From Solibacillus sp040273735 (GTDB lineage Bacteria > Bacillota > Bacilli > Bacillales_A > Planococcaceae), in contig NZ_JBELZM010000015.1 of assembly GCF_040273735.1 (NCBI RefSeq), positions 36,606 to 100,605 on the forward strand: a stretch of DNA of 64,000 nucleotides. Direction: 5' to 3'. Positions 1 to 9,561 of the stretch are shown here, one piece after another. The first letter of the stretch is position 1; each line of letters opens with the position of its first letter. The notes under the pieces were generated by a model that was not told where the DNA came from, searched no databases, and was given only the letters and a program-made list of their open reading frames with translations. The translations under genes were made by a program, and so were the position numbers.

Positions 1-71
1 TACAACAACTCATACGCTACGATTTCTTCATGTCTGTTAAATATAGGTTGTCGCCCAACAAATACTTCCAT
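1..71 (-). CDS. EAL/HDOD signalling protein, YuxH-like (N-terminus only)
   Basis: Only the first 23 codons lie inside the window; the gene runs off the left edge. The peptide begins MEVFVGRQPIFNR and continues into a VAYELL segment, the start of the degenerate EAL domain of YuxH-type EAL plus HDOD proteins, where FVGRQPIF is very characteristic. The ATG on the minus strand is preceded by a weak GGGGAAA ribosome site. The function of YuxH-type proteins is poorly known, and most lack the residues needed to hydrolyse cyclic-di-GMP; that cannot be judged here because the rest is missing. The assignment rests on a short but distinctive N-terminus. Confidence 0.6.
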   Translation of the reverse strand, partial: MEVFVGRQPIFNRHEEIVAYELL

Positions 72-190
72 TTTTTAATTTCCCCAATACTCGTTTATTT
101 TCTCTCTATTTATTATGGAATTTGCTGTTATTTTGCAATTTTCCCATGTACTATAAAATTAGATTAACAAATTTCAAGGAGGCAGTAAAT

Positions 191-967
191 GTGAACACTG
201 TAAAATACGAGCAAAAAGACTTTATTGCATATGTAACACTTGATCGCCCCGATATGTTAAACGCTTTTAACTATGAAATGCTGGAACAATTACGCAATGT
301 TATCGAATCCATTCAAATCCACCCTGATATTCGACTTGTCATCATTACAGGTTCCGGTGATAAAGCCTTTTCGGTTGGCGCGGACTTAAAAGAACGAAAA
401 ACATTGCCGGATACACTTGTGAAACGTAACTTAAACCGGTTCGGTGAAGTATTCACGCTTATTGAGCAATTACCGCAACCGACGATTTGTGTATTAAACG
501 GCTATGCCTTTGGTGGCGGACTTGAGCTTGCACTTGCATGCGATTTTCGTATCGCTGCCGAAACAATTTCGCTTGGCTTAACAGAAACGGGGTTAGGCAT
601 CATCCCGGGTGCTGGCGGAACACAGCGACTTCCGCGATTAATCGGTGAAGCGAAAGCATTGGAGCTTATTTTGACAGCAAAACGAATGACTGCGCATGAA
701 GCACTTGACTATGGTGTCGTAACGAAAGTGGCACCGGTTGAAAGTTTACATGAAGTTACGGCCGACTTTGCCGCACTTATTTTACGCAATGCGCCGATTG
801 CGATTCAGCAAGCTAAATTTGCTGTAAAACAAGGGATGAAAACTGATATTCAAACAGGTCTTCAAATTGAACGAAAAGCCTATGAACTGACAATCCCTAC
901 TGAAGACCGCATTGAAGCACTGAATGCCTTTGCCGAGAAAAGAACCCCACAGTTTAAAGGAAGATAA
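191..967 (+). CDS. Enoyl-CoA hydratase/isomerase family protein
   Basis: A 258-residue crotonase-fold protein, probably hydrating 2-enoyl-CoA in fatty acid or branched-chain acyl-CoA breakdown in the cytoplasm. The oxyanion-hole segment is seen as FSVGADLKER, and GGGLELALACD precedes the active-site region LTETGLGIIPGAGGTQRLP, where the usual acidic residues are retained. The GTG start at 191 is chosen because AAGGAGG lies 8 bases upstream; a longer reading from 122 has no ribosome site. The length is normal for the family (about 260). It stands alone, convergent with the peptidase gene and sharing its terminator. Substrate cannot be deduced from sequence. Confidence 0.9.
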   Translation: MNTVKYEQKDFIAYVTLDRPDMLNAFNYEMLEQLRNVIESIQIHPDIRLVIITGSGDKAFSVGADLKERKTLPDTLVKRNLNRFGEVFTLIEQLPQPTICVLNGYAFGGGLELALACDFRIAAETISLGLTETGLGIIPGAGGTQRLPRLIGEAKALELILTAKRMTAHEALDYGVVTKVAPVESLHEVTADFAALILRNAPIAIQQAKFAVKQGMKTDIQTGLQIERKAYELTIPTEDRIEALNAFAEKRTPQFKGR

Positions 968-979
968 ATATATACTAAA

Positions 980-1020
980 TAAAACAGGGCCCCCTCTAGT
1001 AGGAAGCCCTGTTTTATTTT
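980..1020. terminator. Bidirectional rho-independent terminator
   Basis: The stem AAAACAGGGC / GCCCTGTTTT has a 15-base loop and is flanked by A and T runs on both sides, so it can end both the hydratase gene and the convergent peptidase gene. Confidence 0.85.
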
Positions 1021-2994
1021 TTATAAGTATTTCTCAAACCAGCCTGTAATTTGCTCAAGTCGTTCTAATCGTAAGTTCGGGATACCTGTACGTGATAAGT
1101 TATGGTCACATTCAGGGAAACGGACAAAACCGACCTCTTTGCCCATTCTCTTAAGCGTAATATAAAGTTGCTCTGCCTGTTCAATCGGGCAGCGGAAATC
1201 ATGTTCACTGTGCAATATAAGCAGCGGTGTTTCCACATTAGCCGCATATTTCAACGGTGAGTGGTGCCACAGTTTTTCCACATCATTCATATCTGCGAGC
1301 ATTTGCCATTCCGAGAAATAATAACCGATATCCGATACACCGTAGAAGCTAATCCAGTTAGAAATCGAACGTTGGGTAACAGCTGCTTTAAAGCGGTTCG
1401 TATGACCAACAACCCAGTTCGTCATAAAGCCGCCATAGCTTCCACCAGTAATCCCTAAACGTGACTCATCGATCCACGCATAATTTTCCAGTGCATAATC
1501 AACACCAGCCATAATATCTTCATAGTCTCCATCACCATAATTGCCGCGCACACCATCGACAAACTCCTGGCTGTAGCCATGACTGCCTCGCGGGTTTACA
1601 TAAAGCACGCCATACCCTTTCGCCGCCAATAGCTGCATCTCATGGAAAAACGTATTCGCATATAAAGTATGGGGTCCGCCGTGCACTTCAACAATTAACG
1701 GATATTTTTCTCCCTCTGTATACTGTGCAGGCTTCATGATCCAGCCATGTACAGTCAACCCGTCTTTTGATGTATACGAAATCGCTTCCGGTTCAGACAG
1801 AGTAGTCTCCTGTAGAAATTTTTCGTTAAATGCTGTTAACTGCTTGCGCTCACCCGTTGTAATATCAAAGTCAAACAGCTCCCCAGGGAATGTTCCATTG
1901 GATACCGTCAATAATGCACGGTTGCCGTTTTTAAAGATTGCATAGCCGTATATATGCTCATTTTCCGGTGACGCAGGATAAAGTGCACCCTCCAACGTTG
2001 CATAATATAAGCGGATATCCCCTTCAGTAGATACTTGGAAATACAAATCATTGTTTTCCGTCCATACAACAGATGGCGCAGATACACCTTGCTGAATATC
2101 TGCAACCGCATAGTCGCCAACCGGCAAGTCCAGCATTTCCGTAAGTTTTTGAGTTGTTTTCGTTTCTGTATCATAAATATAAACATGGCCGTGTGTAGCA
2201 TTTCTGAATGTATGATCCGAACCGCCAAATGCAATGTAACGATCATCAAATGAAAACTCAGCTCCACCAAAGTAGCCATCTTCATCAATTAGTACCGTTT
2301 CTTCTTTCGTGTCTACATTAACAAGGTAAAGCGGTGTACGGAAAACATCATCCGTATTTTCTTCACGGTTCACACCGATTACTAATGTTTTCCCGTCATG
2401 TGAAATGCCTTGTAAGCTATGTGAATAATCGCCTTTTGTAAAAGTATTCACTTCTTTCGTAGCTAAATCAACAGAAGCGATTTGTGTATAGCGGCCCTGC
2501 TTCAATAACCCGACACTGTCTGCTTTGTATTTCATTTTATCCACGACATAGGCTTTCGGGAATTTTGTATCTTCCTTTTCTTCCTCTTTCGTAATATCCA
2601 GCCCTTTTTGAACTGTGCTTGTAATCCAAACTTTCTTACCACAAGGGCTCCATAAAAATGAATTGACTCCATTTGGAAGTGTCGTAATTTCCTGTGCTTC
2701 CCCGCCACGACGGTTTAATATGTATAATTGCTGTTTTTCATTACGCTTCACTAAAAATGCTACTTGTTTGCCGTCCGGCGACCATTGCGGATTCGTCACA
2801 CGTTCATTGCCGTAAGTCCATTGCGTTGTTTCCCCTGACTCAAGATCGATATGGTACAAATGGGCATTGTAATTATTTTCTTCTTTATTGATCTGTGTAC
2901 GAATAAATACCGCCTCTTGCTCATTTGGCGCAAGTACCGGATTTGTAATGGATTGAATTTCGAATAAGCTTTCTTTTGTAATATACTTTGTCAT
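1021..2994 (-). CDS. S9 family peptidase (acylaminoacyl-peptidase/YuxL-like)
   Basis: A 657-residue prolyl-oligopeptidase family serine peptidase, expected in the cytoplasm since no signal peptide is visible. The N-terminal ~400 residues carry WD40-like propeller repeats (for example WSPDGK at 71-76 and WSPCGK at 115-120). The C-terminal alpha/beta hydrolase domain has the nucleophile motif GGSYGG (Ser519), Asp599 in HSEHDFRCP and His631 in CDHNLSR, a complete triad, and the oxyanion segment HGGP at 438-441. Length and order match YuxL-type enzymes. The ATG at 2994 is preceded by AGAGG. It probably trims blocked or short peptides; substrate is unknown. Confidence 0.9.
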   Translation of the reverse strand: MTKYITKESLFEIQSITNPVLAPNEQEAVFIRTQINKEENNYNAHLYHIDLESGETTQWTYGNERVTNPQWSPDGKQVAFLVKRNEKQQLYILNRRGGEAQEITTLPNGVNSFLWSPCGKKVWITSTVQKGLDITKEEEKEDTKFPKAYVVDKMKYKADSVGLLKQGRYTQIASVDLATKEVNTFTKGDYSHSLQGISHDGKTLVIGVNREENTDDVFRTPLYLVNVDTKEETVLIDEDGYFGGAEFSFDDRYIAFGGSDHTFRNATHGHVYIYDTETKTTQKLTEMLDLPVGDYAVADIQQGVSAPSVVWTENNDLYFQVSTEGDIRLYYATLEGALYPASPENEHIYGYAIFKNGNRALLTVSNGTFPGELFDFDITTGERKQLTAFNEKFLQETTLSEPEAISYTSKDGLTVHGWIMKPAQYTEGEKYPLIVEVHGGPHTLYANTFFHEMQLLAAKGYGVLYVNPRGSHGYSQEFVDGVRGNYGDGDYEDIMAGVDYALENYAWIDESRLGITGGSYGGFMTNWVVGHTNRFKAAVTQRSISNWISFYGVSDIGYYFSEWQMLADMNDVEKLWHHSPLKYAANVETPLLILHSEHDFRCPIEQAEQLYITLKRMGKEVGFVRFPECDHNLSRTGIPNLRLERLEQITGWFEKYL

Positions 2995-3125
2995 TAAAAC
3001 ACCTCTTCATTTATTTCGATTTCCGTAATAACAATGTACCATCTTTTATTTGAAATTTCAAAATATAAAATACAAATATATAGATTAAAAGTTTATCCCT
3101 TTCTCATAGAGATTCTTATTTAGTT

Positions 3126-3170
3126 CCGGTTTTCTTTTGGCGGGGGCCGCATAGCAGCAGTAGGCGCCGG
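3126..3170. other. GC-rich island in an AT-rich intergenic region
   Basis: The 306-base gap between the peptidase and acyl-CoA ligase genes is AT-rich except for this stretch, which starts and ends with CCGG, contains GGCGGGGGCC and ends GGCGCCGG. No convincing reading frame or tRNA/rRNA signature was found. It could be a fragment of a dispersed repeat. The rest of the gap holds no feature I can support except the terminator at its right end. Confidence 0.3.
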
Positions 3171-3261
3171 TTCTACGCACAAAGTTAATCTTTCTTTATA
3201 AAAAATGATAGCCTTGAAACTTTATAAGAACAACCCCTCAACGACACCTTATTTCCCATCT

Positions 3262-3290
3262 AAAAAAAACCCGCCACAAAGTATGGCAGG
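3262..3290 (-). terminator. Terminator of the acyl-CoA ligase gene
   Basis: On the minus strand CCTGCCA pairs with TGGCGGG (one G-U pair) and is followed by a run of eight T. Confidence 0.7.
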
Positions 3291-3300
3291 TGTTGGAATG

Positions 3301-4860
3301 TTATGTTCTTGCTATTTCTTTTAGAGAACGGCGCAGAATTTTGCCTGTTGTGTTTTTTGGCAGCTCGTCCAAAATTTCAATGACAGTCGGCACTTTGTAT
3401 TTCACAATACGGTCTGCACAAAATTCGCGAACCGCTTCCATAGTTAAAGTCGGATCCTTTAATACAACGTAAGCATGTACCGCCTCACCGAAATCCGGAT
3501 CCGGGAAACCTACGACTGCGGCTTCCACAATCCCTTCATGTGAGAACAATACTTCTTCTACTTCACGAGGGTATACATTGTAACCGCCTACAATAATCAT
3601 ATCTTTTTTGCGGTCTACGATATAGAAGTAACCTTCCTCGTCTTTTCGAGCCAAGTCACCTGTATATAACCAGCCATCGCGAATTGCCACAGCTGTTTCT
3701 TCCGGCATGTTGTAGTAGCCTTTCATGACATTCGGCCCGCGCACGATTAGCTCGCCTACTTCACCTATGCCTACTTCATCGCCATTTTCATCGACCACTT
3801 TATTTTCAACATTGCTGATCGACTGTCCGATTGACCCTGGTTTACGCTCACGGTCTGTCGGGTTGAAACAAGTAACCGGTGAAGCTTCCGATAAGCCATA
3901 TCCTTCAGAAATTCGTACATTGAACTTTTGCTCGAAGTTATGTAGCAATGATACAGGTAATGAAGCACCACCAGAAATCGCGATACGAATTGTCGAAAAT
4001 GCAGCAACATCCGCTTTGTCATATTGATAAAGGAAATTGTACATCGTCGGAACGCCAGCAAATACCGTCGCTTTATAAGTTGAAATCAACTCAAAAATTT
4101 CTCCTGGACTAAAGCGTGGTGCTAATAAAATTGTTGCTCCGCGTGTTAACGGTGAATTAACTACTACCGTTAATGCAAAGACATGGAAAACCGGCAATGT
4201 TGCCACAATACGGTCTTCTGATGTCATTTTTAAGTAATCGCCAATATCTCTGGCATTTGAGAATAAATTGTTATGTGTCAGCATGGCACCTTTCGGATGA
4301 CCTGTCGTACCGGAAGTATATAGAATAATGGCCGTATCATCCGGCGCTACTTCTACTGGATCCGTTGTACGTGCTGTTGTTGCTAATACTTGTGAAAACA
4401 GCTTCGTCTTTTCTTTCGCCCCATCTGAAAGCGCGGCATATTTTTCACCGATGTCCTCTGTCGTTTCGCAAATAATATATTGTTCTACTTGCGGGAATCT
4501 ATGCACCCCTGCTTCCACAAGCGGTAATAATAAATCAAGTGCGATGACAACCTTCACATCACCATTTTGGATGATGTATGAAATTTCATCTGCTGTATAG
4601 ATTGGATTAATCGGAATTGCCACAGCACCAATACGCATTGACGCGTATAAACTGATGATGAAATGAGGTGTATTACCTAATAAAAATGCGATATGGTCGC
4701 CCTTTTTTACACCTAAATCCTCCAAAGCAGCTGCAAACCGTGCAACCGATTGCTCCAATTCACCGTAAGATGTGCCTTTACCTAAAAAGTAGTACGCTGT
4801 TTTTTCTGGTTGTTCGAAAGCTTGTTGTCTTACCTTTTCAACTAAATTCAATACACCCAT
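3301..4860 (-). CDS. lcfB: Long-chain fatty acid--CoA ligase, LcfB/YhfL type
   Basis: A 519-residue ANL-superfamily adenylating enzyme that activates fatty acids to acyl-CoA through an acyl-AMP intermediate. The P-loop-like motif YTSGTTGHPKG lies at 181-191, followed by GYGLSEASPV, the A8 hinge YTGDLARKDEEGYFYIVDRKKD and the C-terminal lysine in PKNTTGKILRR. Length and sequence agree closely, from memory, with B. subtilis YhfL (LcfB). In B. subtilis yhfL lies close to lplJ (yhfJ) and yhfH, and both homologues are also nearby here, separated by the Bce-type operon. The ATG at 4860 follows a GGGGG run. Chain-length preference is not visible. Confidence 0.9.
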   Translation of the reverse strand: MGVLNLVEKVRQQAFEQPEKTAYYFLGKGTSYGELEQSVARFAAALEDLGVKKGDHIAFLLGNTPHFIISLYASMRIGAVAIPINPIYTADEISYIIQNGDVKVVIALDLLLPLVEAGVHRFPQVEQYIICETTEDIGEKYAALSDGAKEKTKLFSQVLATTARTTDPVEVAPDDTAIILYTSGTTGHPKGAMLTHNNLFSNARDIGDYLKMTSEDRIVATLPVFHVFALTVVVNSPLTRGATILLAPRFSPGEIFELISTYKATVFAGVPTMYNFLYQYDKADVAAFSTIRIAISGGASLPVSLLHNFEQKFNVRISEGYGLSEASPVTCFNPTDRERKPGSIGQSISNVENKVVDENGDEVGIGEVGELIVRGPNVMKGYYNMPEETAVAIRDGWLYTGDLARKDEEGYFYIVDRKKDMIIVGGYNVYPREVEEVLFSHEGIVEAAVVGFPDPDFGEAVHAYVVLKDPTLTMEAVREFCADRIVKYKVPTVIEILDELPKNTTGKILRRSLKEIART

Positions 4861-4989
4861 CCCCCTATGCGTAAAATGAAAAAATATTCACTCTATTAGC
4901 ATTATAGAATAAGTATATTGATAAAACAATATGAAAATCTCGTTTATTCACAAATATTGTACTAAAATCATTTTTTCTCTATTTCAAAC

Positions 4990-6924
4990 TCACCCGCGCA
5001 CATGTGAAATATAGCGCCAGCGAATTAGGAAAAAGTACACAATCTGGATAAGGGCAAACATTGTAAACGAAAATACAACTTCTTTTACGATCGATAAATT
5101 CATGACATCGTTCAATACGGTTTGCACAACATAGAACGCAAATGCACTATGTACAAAGGCTAACCCCCATGGCAGGAAAAATTGAATCATTAAATTCCTC
5201 GTAATGAGGCGCTTCAGTTCTTTACCGCTTAACCCTACTTTAATGAGCATGTCAAACTGCTTTTTCTCTCGGTCCAAGTTCGCATAAATTTTGAAATAAA
5301 CGAAACTTCCCGACGCAAGTAGAAACACAGCTACTACTAATATACCGATAAGTGTTAATAAAGAATACGTAGCTAATATATAAGAATAATTTAAACCGGC
5401 ATTTTCAAAGTAAAACGGCAACGTATATTCACTGTTTATCAGATAATCGCGGGCGACCATCTGCTGAATATCGATTCCGACATTTTCCGTTTCTGTCCAG
5501 TTAGGGATATCAAACGTAAATAGATGATAGCCAGGCTCGACATATGGTGCCATCTCAAACTCATTTGTCAGCTTTTCAAAGTCTTCATCACTAATAATGA
5601 TGGAGTTACTGCTAATAATAGCTGTCGGGAAAAACATTTTCGGGTACACACTGTTAATCGTCAGGTCCACATTATTTTCCTTCAGCACTGTCTTTACTTC
5701 CGTTTTCTCCAGCTTTTCAATCGAATCTTCCGAATAAGGGATGAACATTGCTTCCCCACTTTTTAAATTCACTAGAGGATATTTATATGAAAACAGCAGG
5801 TGGTTAACATCCGTTTCCCGGAAAACTTCCACCGGATTTGATGTATACGATGATGTCTGGCGCATGACCGTAAAGCGCGTCATATGATAACTGATGCCAT
5901 TAAACTCAAGCTCATCGATAATGGATAAAATATGTTCAATTTCATATGGATTATCCATTTCCCCTTTATACATGAGGCCGATCGGATTGATTTTGTCATA
6001 CTGTGATGTGTAAGAAGACATCGCCGATAAAACACCGACTGTTAAAAAAGCAAGTGTTGAGACGAGTGTCACAATGAAAAACATGCGTGAGTTGAAGCGT
6101 AAAATCTGCACCTGTTCGGCGATCGCCAGCATACGGGCCCGTTTCCAGTAAAACTGCTTCCGTCCCTTCAACCGGTCAATAATATAAAGTGTCGTATCTG
6201 TGAAGAAATAATACGTCCCCAATGTCACGAAAACAGGGATCAGTAATGTATACGAAAAAATAGATGACTTCGTTGTAATGAGTGCAAGACCGTATCCGCA
6301 TAAAATGAGGATAATTCCTAAAATGGCATTACGCTTTGAATAGGTCGCGGCAGCATCCACAAACTTTGGTCCTCTTATAAAGTTCCGTATTTTAATGTCC
6401 GGCGTAAACAGGATGCTCAACGTCGAGATGACAACAAATGCGCTCAAATAGACGAATAATGTCAGCACAAACGGCTCCCATGACAAATAGAGCGGCAACG
6501 CATTTAAATTTAAAATTTCACGGACAATCATAAAGAAAAACTTCGAAAACGCGAACCCGAAAACAATACCGGAAATGCAGGAAAAAATCCCGATCGTCAT
6601 TGTTTCGATAATAACCAGTTTTCCTAACTGATTCCGGTCCATCCCAAGATGAAGCAAAATCGCAAACTCTTTAGATCGCGCTTCCAAAAAAGCGCGCATC
6701 GAGTAAAAAATAAAAAACCATGAAAACAGTACGAGAACAATTTCAGCAAAAACCATTCCGGCGATCGACACTTCCCCTAAAAAGCCACGTTCGATTTCAG
6801 GGTGGAACATGAGCATCGAATAAATAAAGAACACAAAAACACTGAAAAAGCTGGCCATAAAAAAGGCGGCATAGTTACGAAAATTCCGGAAAACGTTACG
6901 GTAAGCGAATTGAAGAAAAGTCAC
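4990..6924 (-). CDS. BceB-type ABC transporter permease (peptide antibiotic module)
   Basis: A 644-residue membrane protein with the BceB architecture: an N-terminal FtsX-like four-helix block (residues ~15-220), further helices near 235-300, a large extracellular domain at about 315-520 that in this family binds the peptide antibiotic or its lipid-II-cycle complex, and three C-terminal helices. The GTG start at 6924 has AGGGGG nine bases upstream and overlaps the end of the ATPase gene by 29 bases, so the two are translationally coupled. Family members strip bacitracin, lantibiotics or similar peptides from their targets and signal to the partner kinase. Ligand unknown. Confidence 0.88.
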   Translation of the reverse strand: MTFLQFAYRNVFRNFRNYAAFFMASFFSVFVFFIYSMLMFHPEIERGFLGEVSIAGMVFAEIVLVLFSWFFIFYSMRAFLEARSKEFAILLHLGMDRNQLGKLVIIETMTIGIFSCISGIVFGFAFSKFFFMIVREILNLNALPLYLSWEPFVLTLFVYLSAFVVISTLSILFTPDIKIRNFIRGPKFVDAAATYSKRNAILGIILILCGYGLALITTKSSIFSYTLLIPVFVTLGTYYFFTDTTLYIIDRLKGRKQFYWKRARMLAIAEQVQILRFNSRMFFIVTLVSTLAFLTVGVLSAMSSYTSQYDKINPIGLMYKGEMDNPYEIEHILSIIDELEFNGISYHMTRFTVMRQTSSYTSNPVEVFRETDVNHLLFSYKYPLVNLKSGEAMFIPYSEDSIEKLEKTEVKTVLKENNVDLTINSVYPKMFFPTAIISSNSIIISDEDFEKLTNEFEMAPYVEPGYHLFTFDIPNWTETENVGIDIQQMVARDYLINSEYTLPFYFENAGLNYSYILATYSLLTLIGILVVAVFLLASGSFVYFKIYANLDREKKQFDMLIKVGLSGKELKRLITRNLMIQFFLPWGLAFVHSAFAFYVVQTVLNDVMNLSIVKEVVFSFTMFALIQIVYFFLIRWRYISHVRG

Positions 6925-7669
6925 CTACATGTCCCCCTAATAAACTTAATACATTTAAAATGCGCTGGAAAAATGTTTGTCGACGATCGTCTGTATAAAT
7001 TTCATTGAAAAACTCGCCGTCTTTAATAAAAATTACACGATCGCAATAACTCGCTGCGATCGGATCATGTGTCACCATTAAAATCGTCGTATCGTTTTCT
7101 TTATTCATTCTTGCTAAAAGCTCCAGCACTTCTCGCGATGCATTTGAATCCAGATTCCCTGTCGGCTCATCGGCTAAAACGAGCATCGGTTGATGGATCA
7201 GTGCACGTGCAATTGCTGTTCTCTGGGCTTGTCCTCCTGATATTTCATTCGGACGCTTCATTAAAATTGACGTTAAATCGAGCAGCTCACTTAAATAGTG
7301 CAGCCGTTCCTCCATGACAGATATCGGCTGTTCATCAATTGTCAGCGGTAAAATGATATTTTCCTCCACCGTCAATGTCGGCAGCAGATTAAAATCCTGA
7401 AAGACGAAACCTAGCTGGCGGCGTCTGAAATAGGCCAGTTCCTCACTGTTCAGCTTTTGCGGTTTCATGCCATTAAAGACAATCTCGCCGGATGTCAGCG
7501 TATCGATCATGGATACCATATTTAACAACGTCGTTTTCCCGCTTCCGGATGGACCCATAATTGCGACAAACTCACCCTTTTCCACTTCAAAGCTAAGCTG
7601 GTTGAGTGCTCGCTTCGTCACTTTTCCTTCATATACTTTCGTAGCATCTTGTATTTGTAAAATAGACAT
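6896..7669 (-). CDS. BceA-type ABC transporter ATP-binding protein
   Basis: A 257-residue ATPase subunit of the adjacent BceB-type permease. Walker A is GPSGSGKTT (39-47), the Q-loop follows at FQDFN, the signature is ISGGQ (143-147) and Walker B is LVLADEP (163-169), so it should hydrolyse ATP. Length and sequence fit the MacB/LolD-related ATPases of bacitracin-type detoxification modules. The ATG at 7669 follows AAAGGAG. It lies 48 bases after the histidine kinase gene and overlaps the permease gene. In characterised systems the cognate response regulator induces transcription of the transporter; no promoter was identified in this short gap. Confidence 0.9.
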   Translation of the reverse strand: MSILQIQDATKVYEGKVTKRALNQLSFEVEKGEFVAIMGPSGSGKTTLLNMVSMIDTLTSGEIVFNGMKPQKLNSEELAYFRRRQLGFVFQDFNLLPTLTVEENIILPLTIDEQPISVMEERLHYLSELLDLTSILMKRPNEISGGQAQRTAIARALIHQPMLVLADEPTGNLDSNASREVLELLARMNKENDTTILMVTHDPIAASYCDRVIFIKDGEFFNEIYTDDRRQTFFQRILNVLSLLGGHVGDFSSIRLP

Positions 7670-7717
7670 AGTAACTCCTTTTAACCAAGTCTGTTTCTTT
7701 CAATCAATAATAATTCC

Positions 7718-8701
7718 TCATGACTGAAAAATCACTTCAATTTGTGTACCTTTACCAACTTCCGATGTAATCAAAAGCTGGTGTCCGAGCTTATCACAAA
7801 TCTCCTTTGCGATATAGAGTCCCATGCCGGTAGATTCTCCAGTTTTCCGGCCGTTTTCACCGGTAAAGAACGGCTTCATTACACGGGGTAAATCGGATTT
7901 GGGAATGCCGACCCCTTCATCACGTATGAGCAAATGGACATGCTGTTCTTTTTGCACCGCCGTAATATACAGTTTTTTATTCGGCTCAAATGTATATTTC
8001 ACCGAGTTTGTAATGAACTGTCCTATTAAGAAGTTCAGCCATTTTATATCGCTCATGACGATTAAATCATCGTCGATGTTCACTTCCGGAAACACCCGGT
8101 TGGCGATAAAAAGACGTTTATGGTCATTGACATTCGCCATGATTGCCGATTTAAGCTGCACTTTTCCGATTTGCATATCATCCGAAAAGTTTTCCAAGCG
8201 TGCATTCACTAAAACCATTTCAAGTCCGCGTTTCAACCGTTCGACTTCTTCCTGCACACTTTTTTTATCCAACTCTTCTTCCTGCTGCAGCAAAAGCTCC
8301 AAAACGGAGACTGGGGTTTTCATCTGGTGTACCCACTGGTTCATAAATTTATATTGTCTGGACTGGGTCGCATAGAGCGCCTGTACTTCATGCTGATACA
8401 ATTTGTACAGTTCATGCAAATAACGTTCTGTCTCCATATATTCCGTTGTTTTCGCATTCTTTTGAAGCGCATCCTCCATCGTTTGCGGCAGCGTGGAAAT
8501 CTTCGCTAAATAACGACGTCTCAACATATAGCGCAAAACTAAAAATGAGACGATTAAAAGAAGGCTGATCGCAATCGCATAAATGGCAGTAGTGACACTG
8601 CGAAAGCCATCCAGCCAAAATAATGAAAGTAAAAATAATGTGAGGACGATTTGAAAAATCAGGTAGGATAGATGCTCCTTCACAAATAATTTGATCGTCA
8701 T
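7718..8701 (-). CDS. BceS-type intramembrane-sensing histidine kinase
   Basis: A 327-residue sensor kinase with two N-terminal membrane helices (about 12-30 and 37-58) joined by only a few residues, so it has no extracellular sensor domain, the hallmark of intramembrane-sensing kinases that read the state of their BceAB transporter. The phospho-acceptor box is WVHQMKTPVS with His125; the catalytic domain has an N-box near FITNSVKYTF, DEGVGIP and GESTGMGLYIAKEI. The start codon overlaps the stop of the regulator gene as TAATG, giving tight coupling. Specificity for an antibiotic cannot be read from this protein. Confidence 0.9.
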   Translation of the reverse strand: MTIKLFVKEHLSYLIFQIVLTLFLLSLFWLDGFRSVTTAIYAIAISLLLIVSFLVLRYMLRRRYLAKISTLPQTMEDALQKNAKTTEYMETERYLHELYKLYQHEVQALYATQSRQYKFMNQWVHQMKTPVSVLELLLQQEEELDKKSVQEEVERLKRGLEMVLVNARLENFSDDMQIGKVQLKSAIMANVNDHKRLFIANRVFPEVNIDDDLIVMSDIKWLNFLIGQFITNSVKYTFEPNKKLYITAVQKEQHVHLLIRDEGVGIPKSDLPRVMKPFFTGENGRKTGESTGMGLYIAKEICDKLGHQLLITSEVGKGTQIEVIFQS

Positions 8702-9405
8702 TACATTTCCTCCGTGCTTAATAAAAAGCGGTACCCTGCTCCGCGAACTGTTTCAATAACAGAAGAAATGCCATAATCGGCCAGCTTTTTTCGGACTCGC
8801 GTCATATTCACATTTAATGTGTTTTCATCAACAAATGCCTGATCATCCCACAATTCCTCCAACAGCTGTTCGCGTGACACGACTTTAGGCGCTTGTCCCA
8901 TTAATAATCCTAAAATGACACATTCCTTCTTCTGAAGCGGAACGACGAGCTCCTTCAATTGAAGTTCCATCCGTTCCAAATACAACGTAAGCTGTCCTTG
9001 TACAATTTTCCGCTCTTCCTGTCTTGCAGAATATTCTCCATATGTACGACGTAAATGGCTACGAATTTTAGCGAGTACGATTTCATAGTTAAACGGCTTC
9101 GTAATAAAGTCATCTCCGCCATTTTCCAATGCAAATATTTGATCCATTTCCCCCGAGCGAGCCGAGATAAATAAAATCGGACATTTCGTAAATTGTCTTA
9201 GCTCCCGGCACCAATAGTACCCATCATAGGAAGGCAAATTAATATCGAGTAAAATGATATGTGGAGAAAATGCTAAGCATTGTTCCATCAATGAATCAAA
9301 GTCTTTAATCGTTTCTACTTCATACTGGTATTTTCTTAATGTGTCTGCCAATAGTGCAGCTATTTTAGGATCATCCTCAACGATGAAAATTCGATGTTTT
9401 TCCAT
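8701..9405 (-). CDS. BceR-type OmpR-family response regulator
   Basis: A 234-residue DNA-binding regulator. The receiver domain (1-115) has the acidic pair at EDD (10-12), the phosphorylated Asp54 in LLDINLPSYDG and a conserved Lys in TKPFNYE. The C-terminal winged helix (about 130-230) includes VSREQLLEELW and VNMTRVRKKL. It is the first gene of the bceRSAB-like operon and has an AAAGGAGG ribosome site. The family activates transcription of the partner ABC transporter when peptide antibiotic is being removed. It lies divergent from nothing: lplJ precedes it on the same strand and ends at a terminator just upstream. Confidence 0.9.
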   Translation of the reverse strand: MEKHRIFIVEDDPKIAALLADTLRKYQYEVETIKDFDSLMEQCLAFSPHIILLDINLPSYDGYYWCRELRQFTKCPILFISARSGEMDQIFALENGGDDFITKPFNYEIVLAKIRSHLRRTYGEYSARQEERKIVQGQLTLYLERMELQLKELVVPLQKKECVILGLLMGQAPKVVSREQLLEELWDDQAFVDENTLNVNMTRVRKKLADYGISSVIETVRGAGYRFLLSTEEM

Positions 9406-9484
9406 CTGAATGACCTCCTTTTCAATAGGTTTTCAACTAAAATATCCCTACATAAGTTAATTGTTCATATTGTTCCATTGTATC

Positions 9485-9522
9485 AAAAAAAGAGGTCTCC
9501 CGAAAACAGGAGCCTCCTTTTC
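9485..9522 (-). terminator. Terminator between lplJ and the Bce-type operon
   Basis: On the minus strand GGAGGCTCCTG pairs imperfectly with CGGGAGACCTC across a TTTT loop, followed by seven T. It separates lplJ from the downstream regulator gene. Confidence 0.75.
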
Positions 9523-9561
9523 TACACTCTCTATTACATATTTGATGACTGACAAAAGCTG

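Noticed and set aside
1908..2288. A 126-codon frame inside the S9 peptidase gene, one of many long frames opposite or within real genes
   Set aside because: It lies wholly inside a well-conserved gene, in another frame, with no ribosome site and a composition unlike real proteins.
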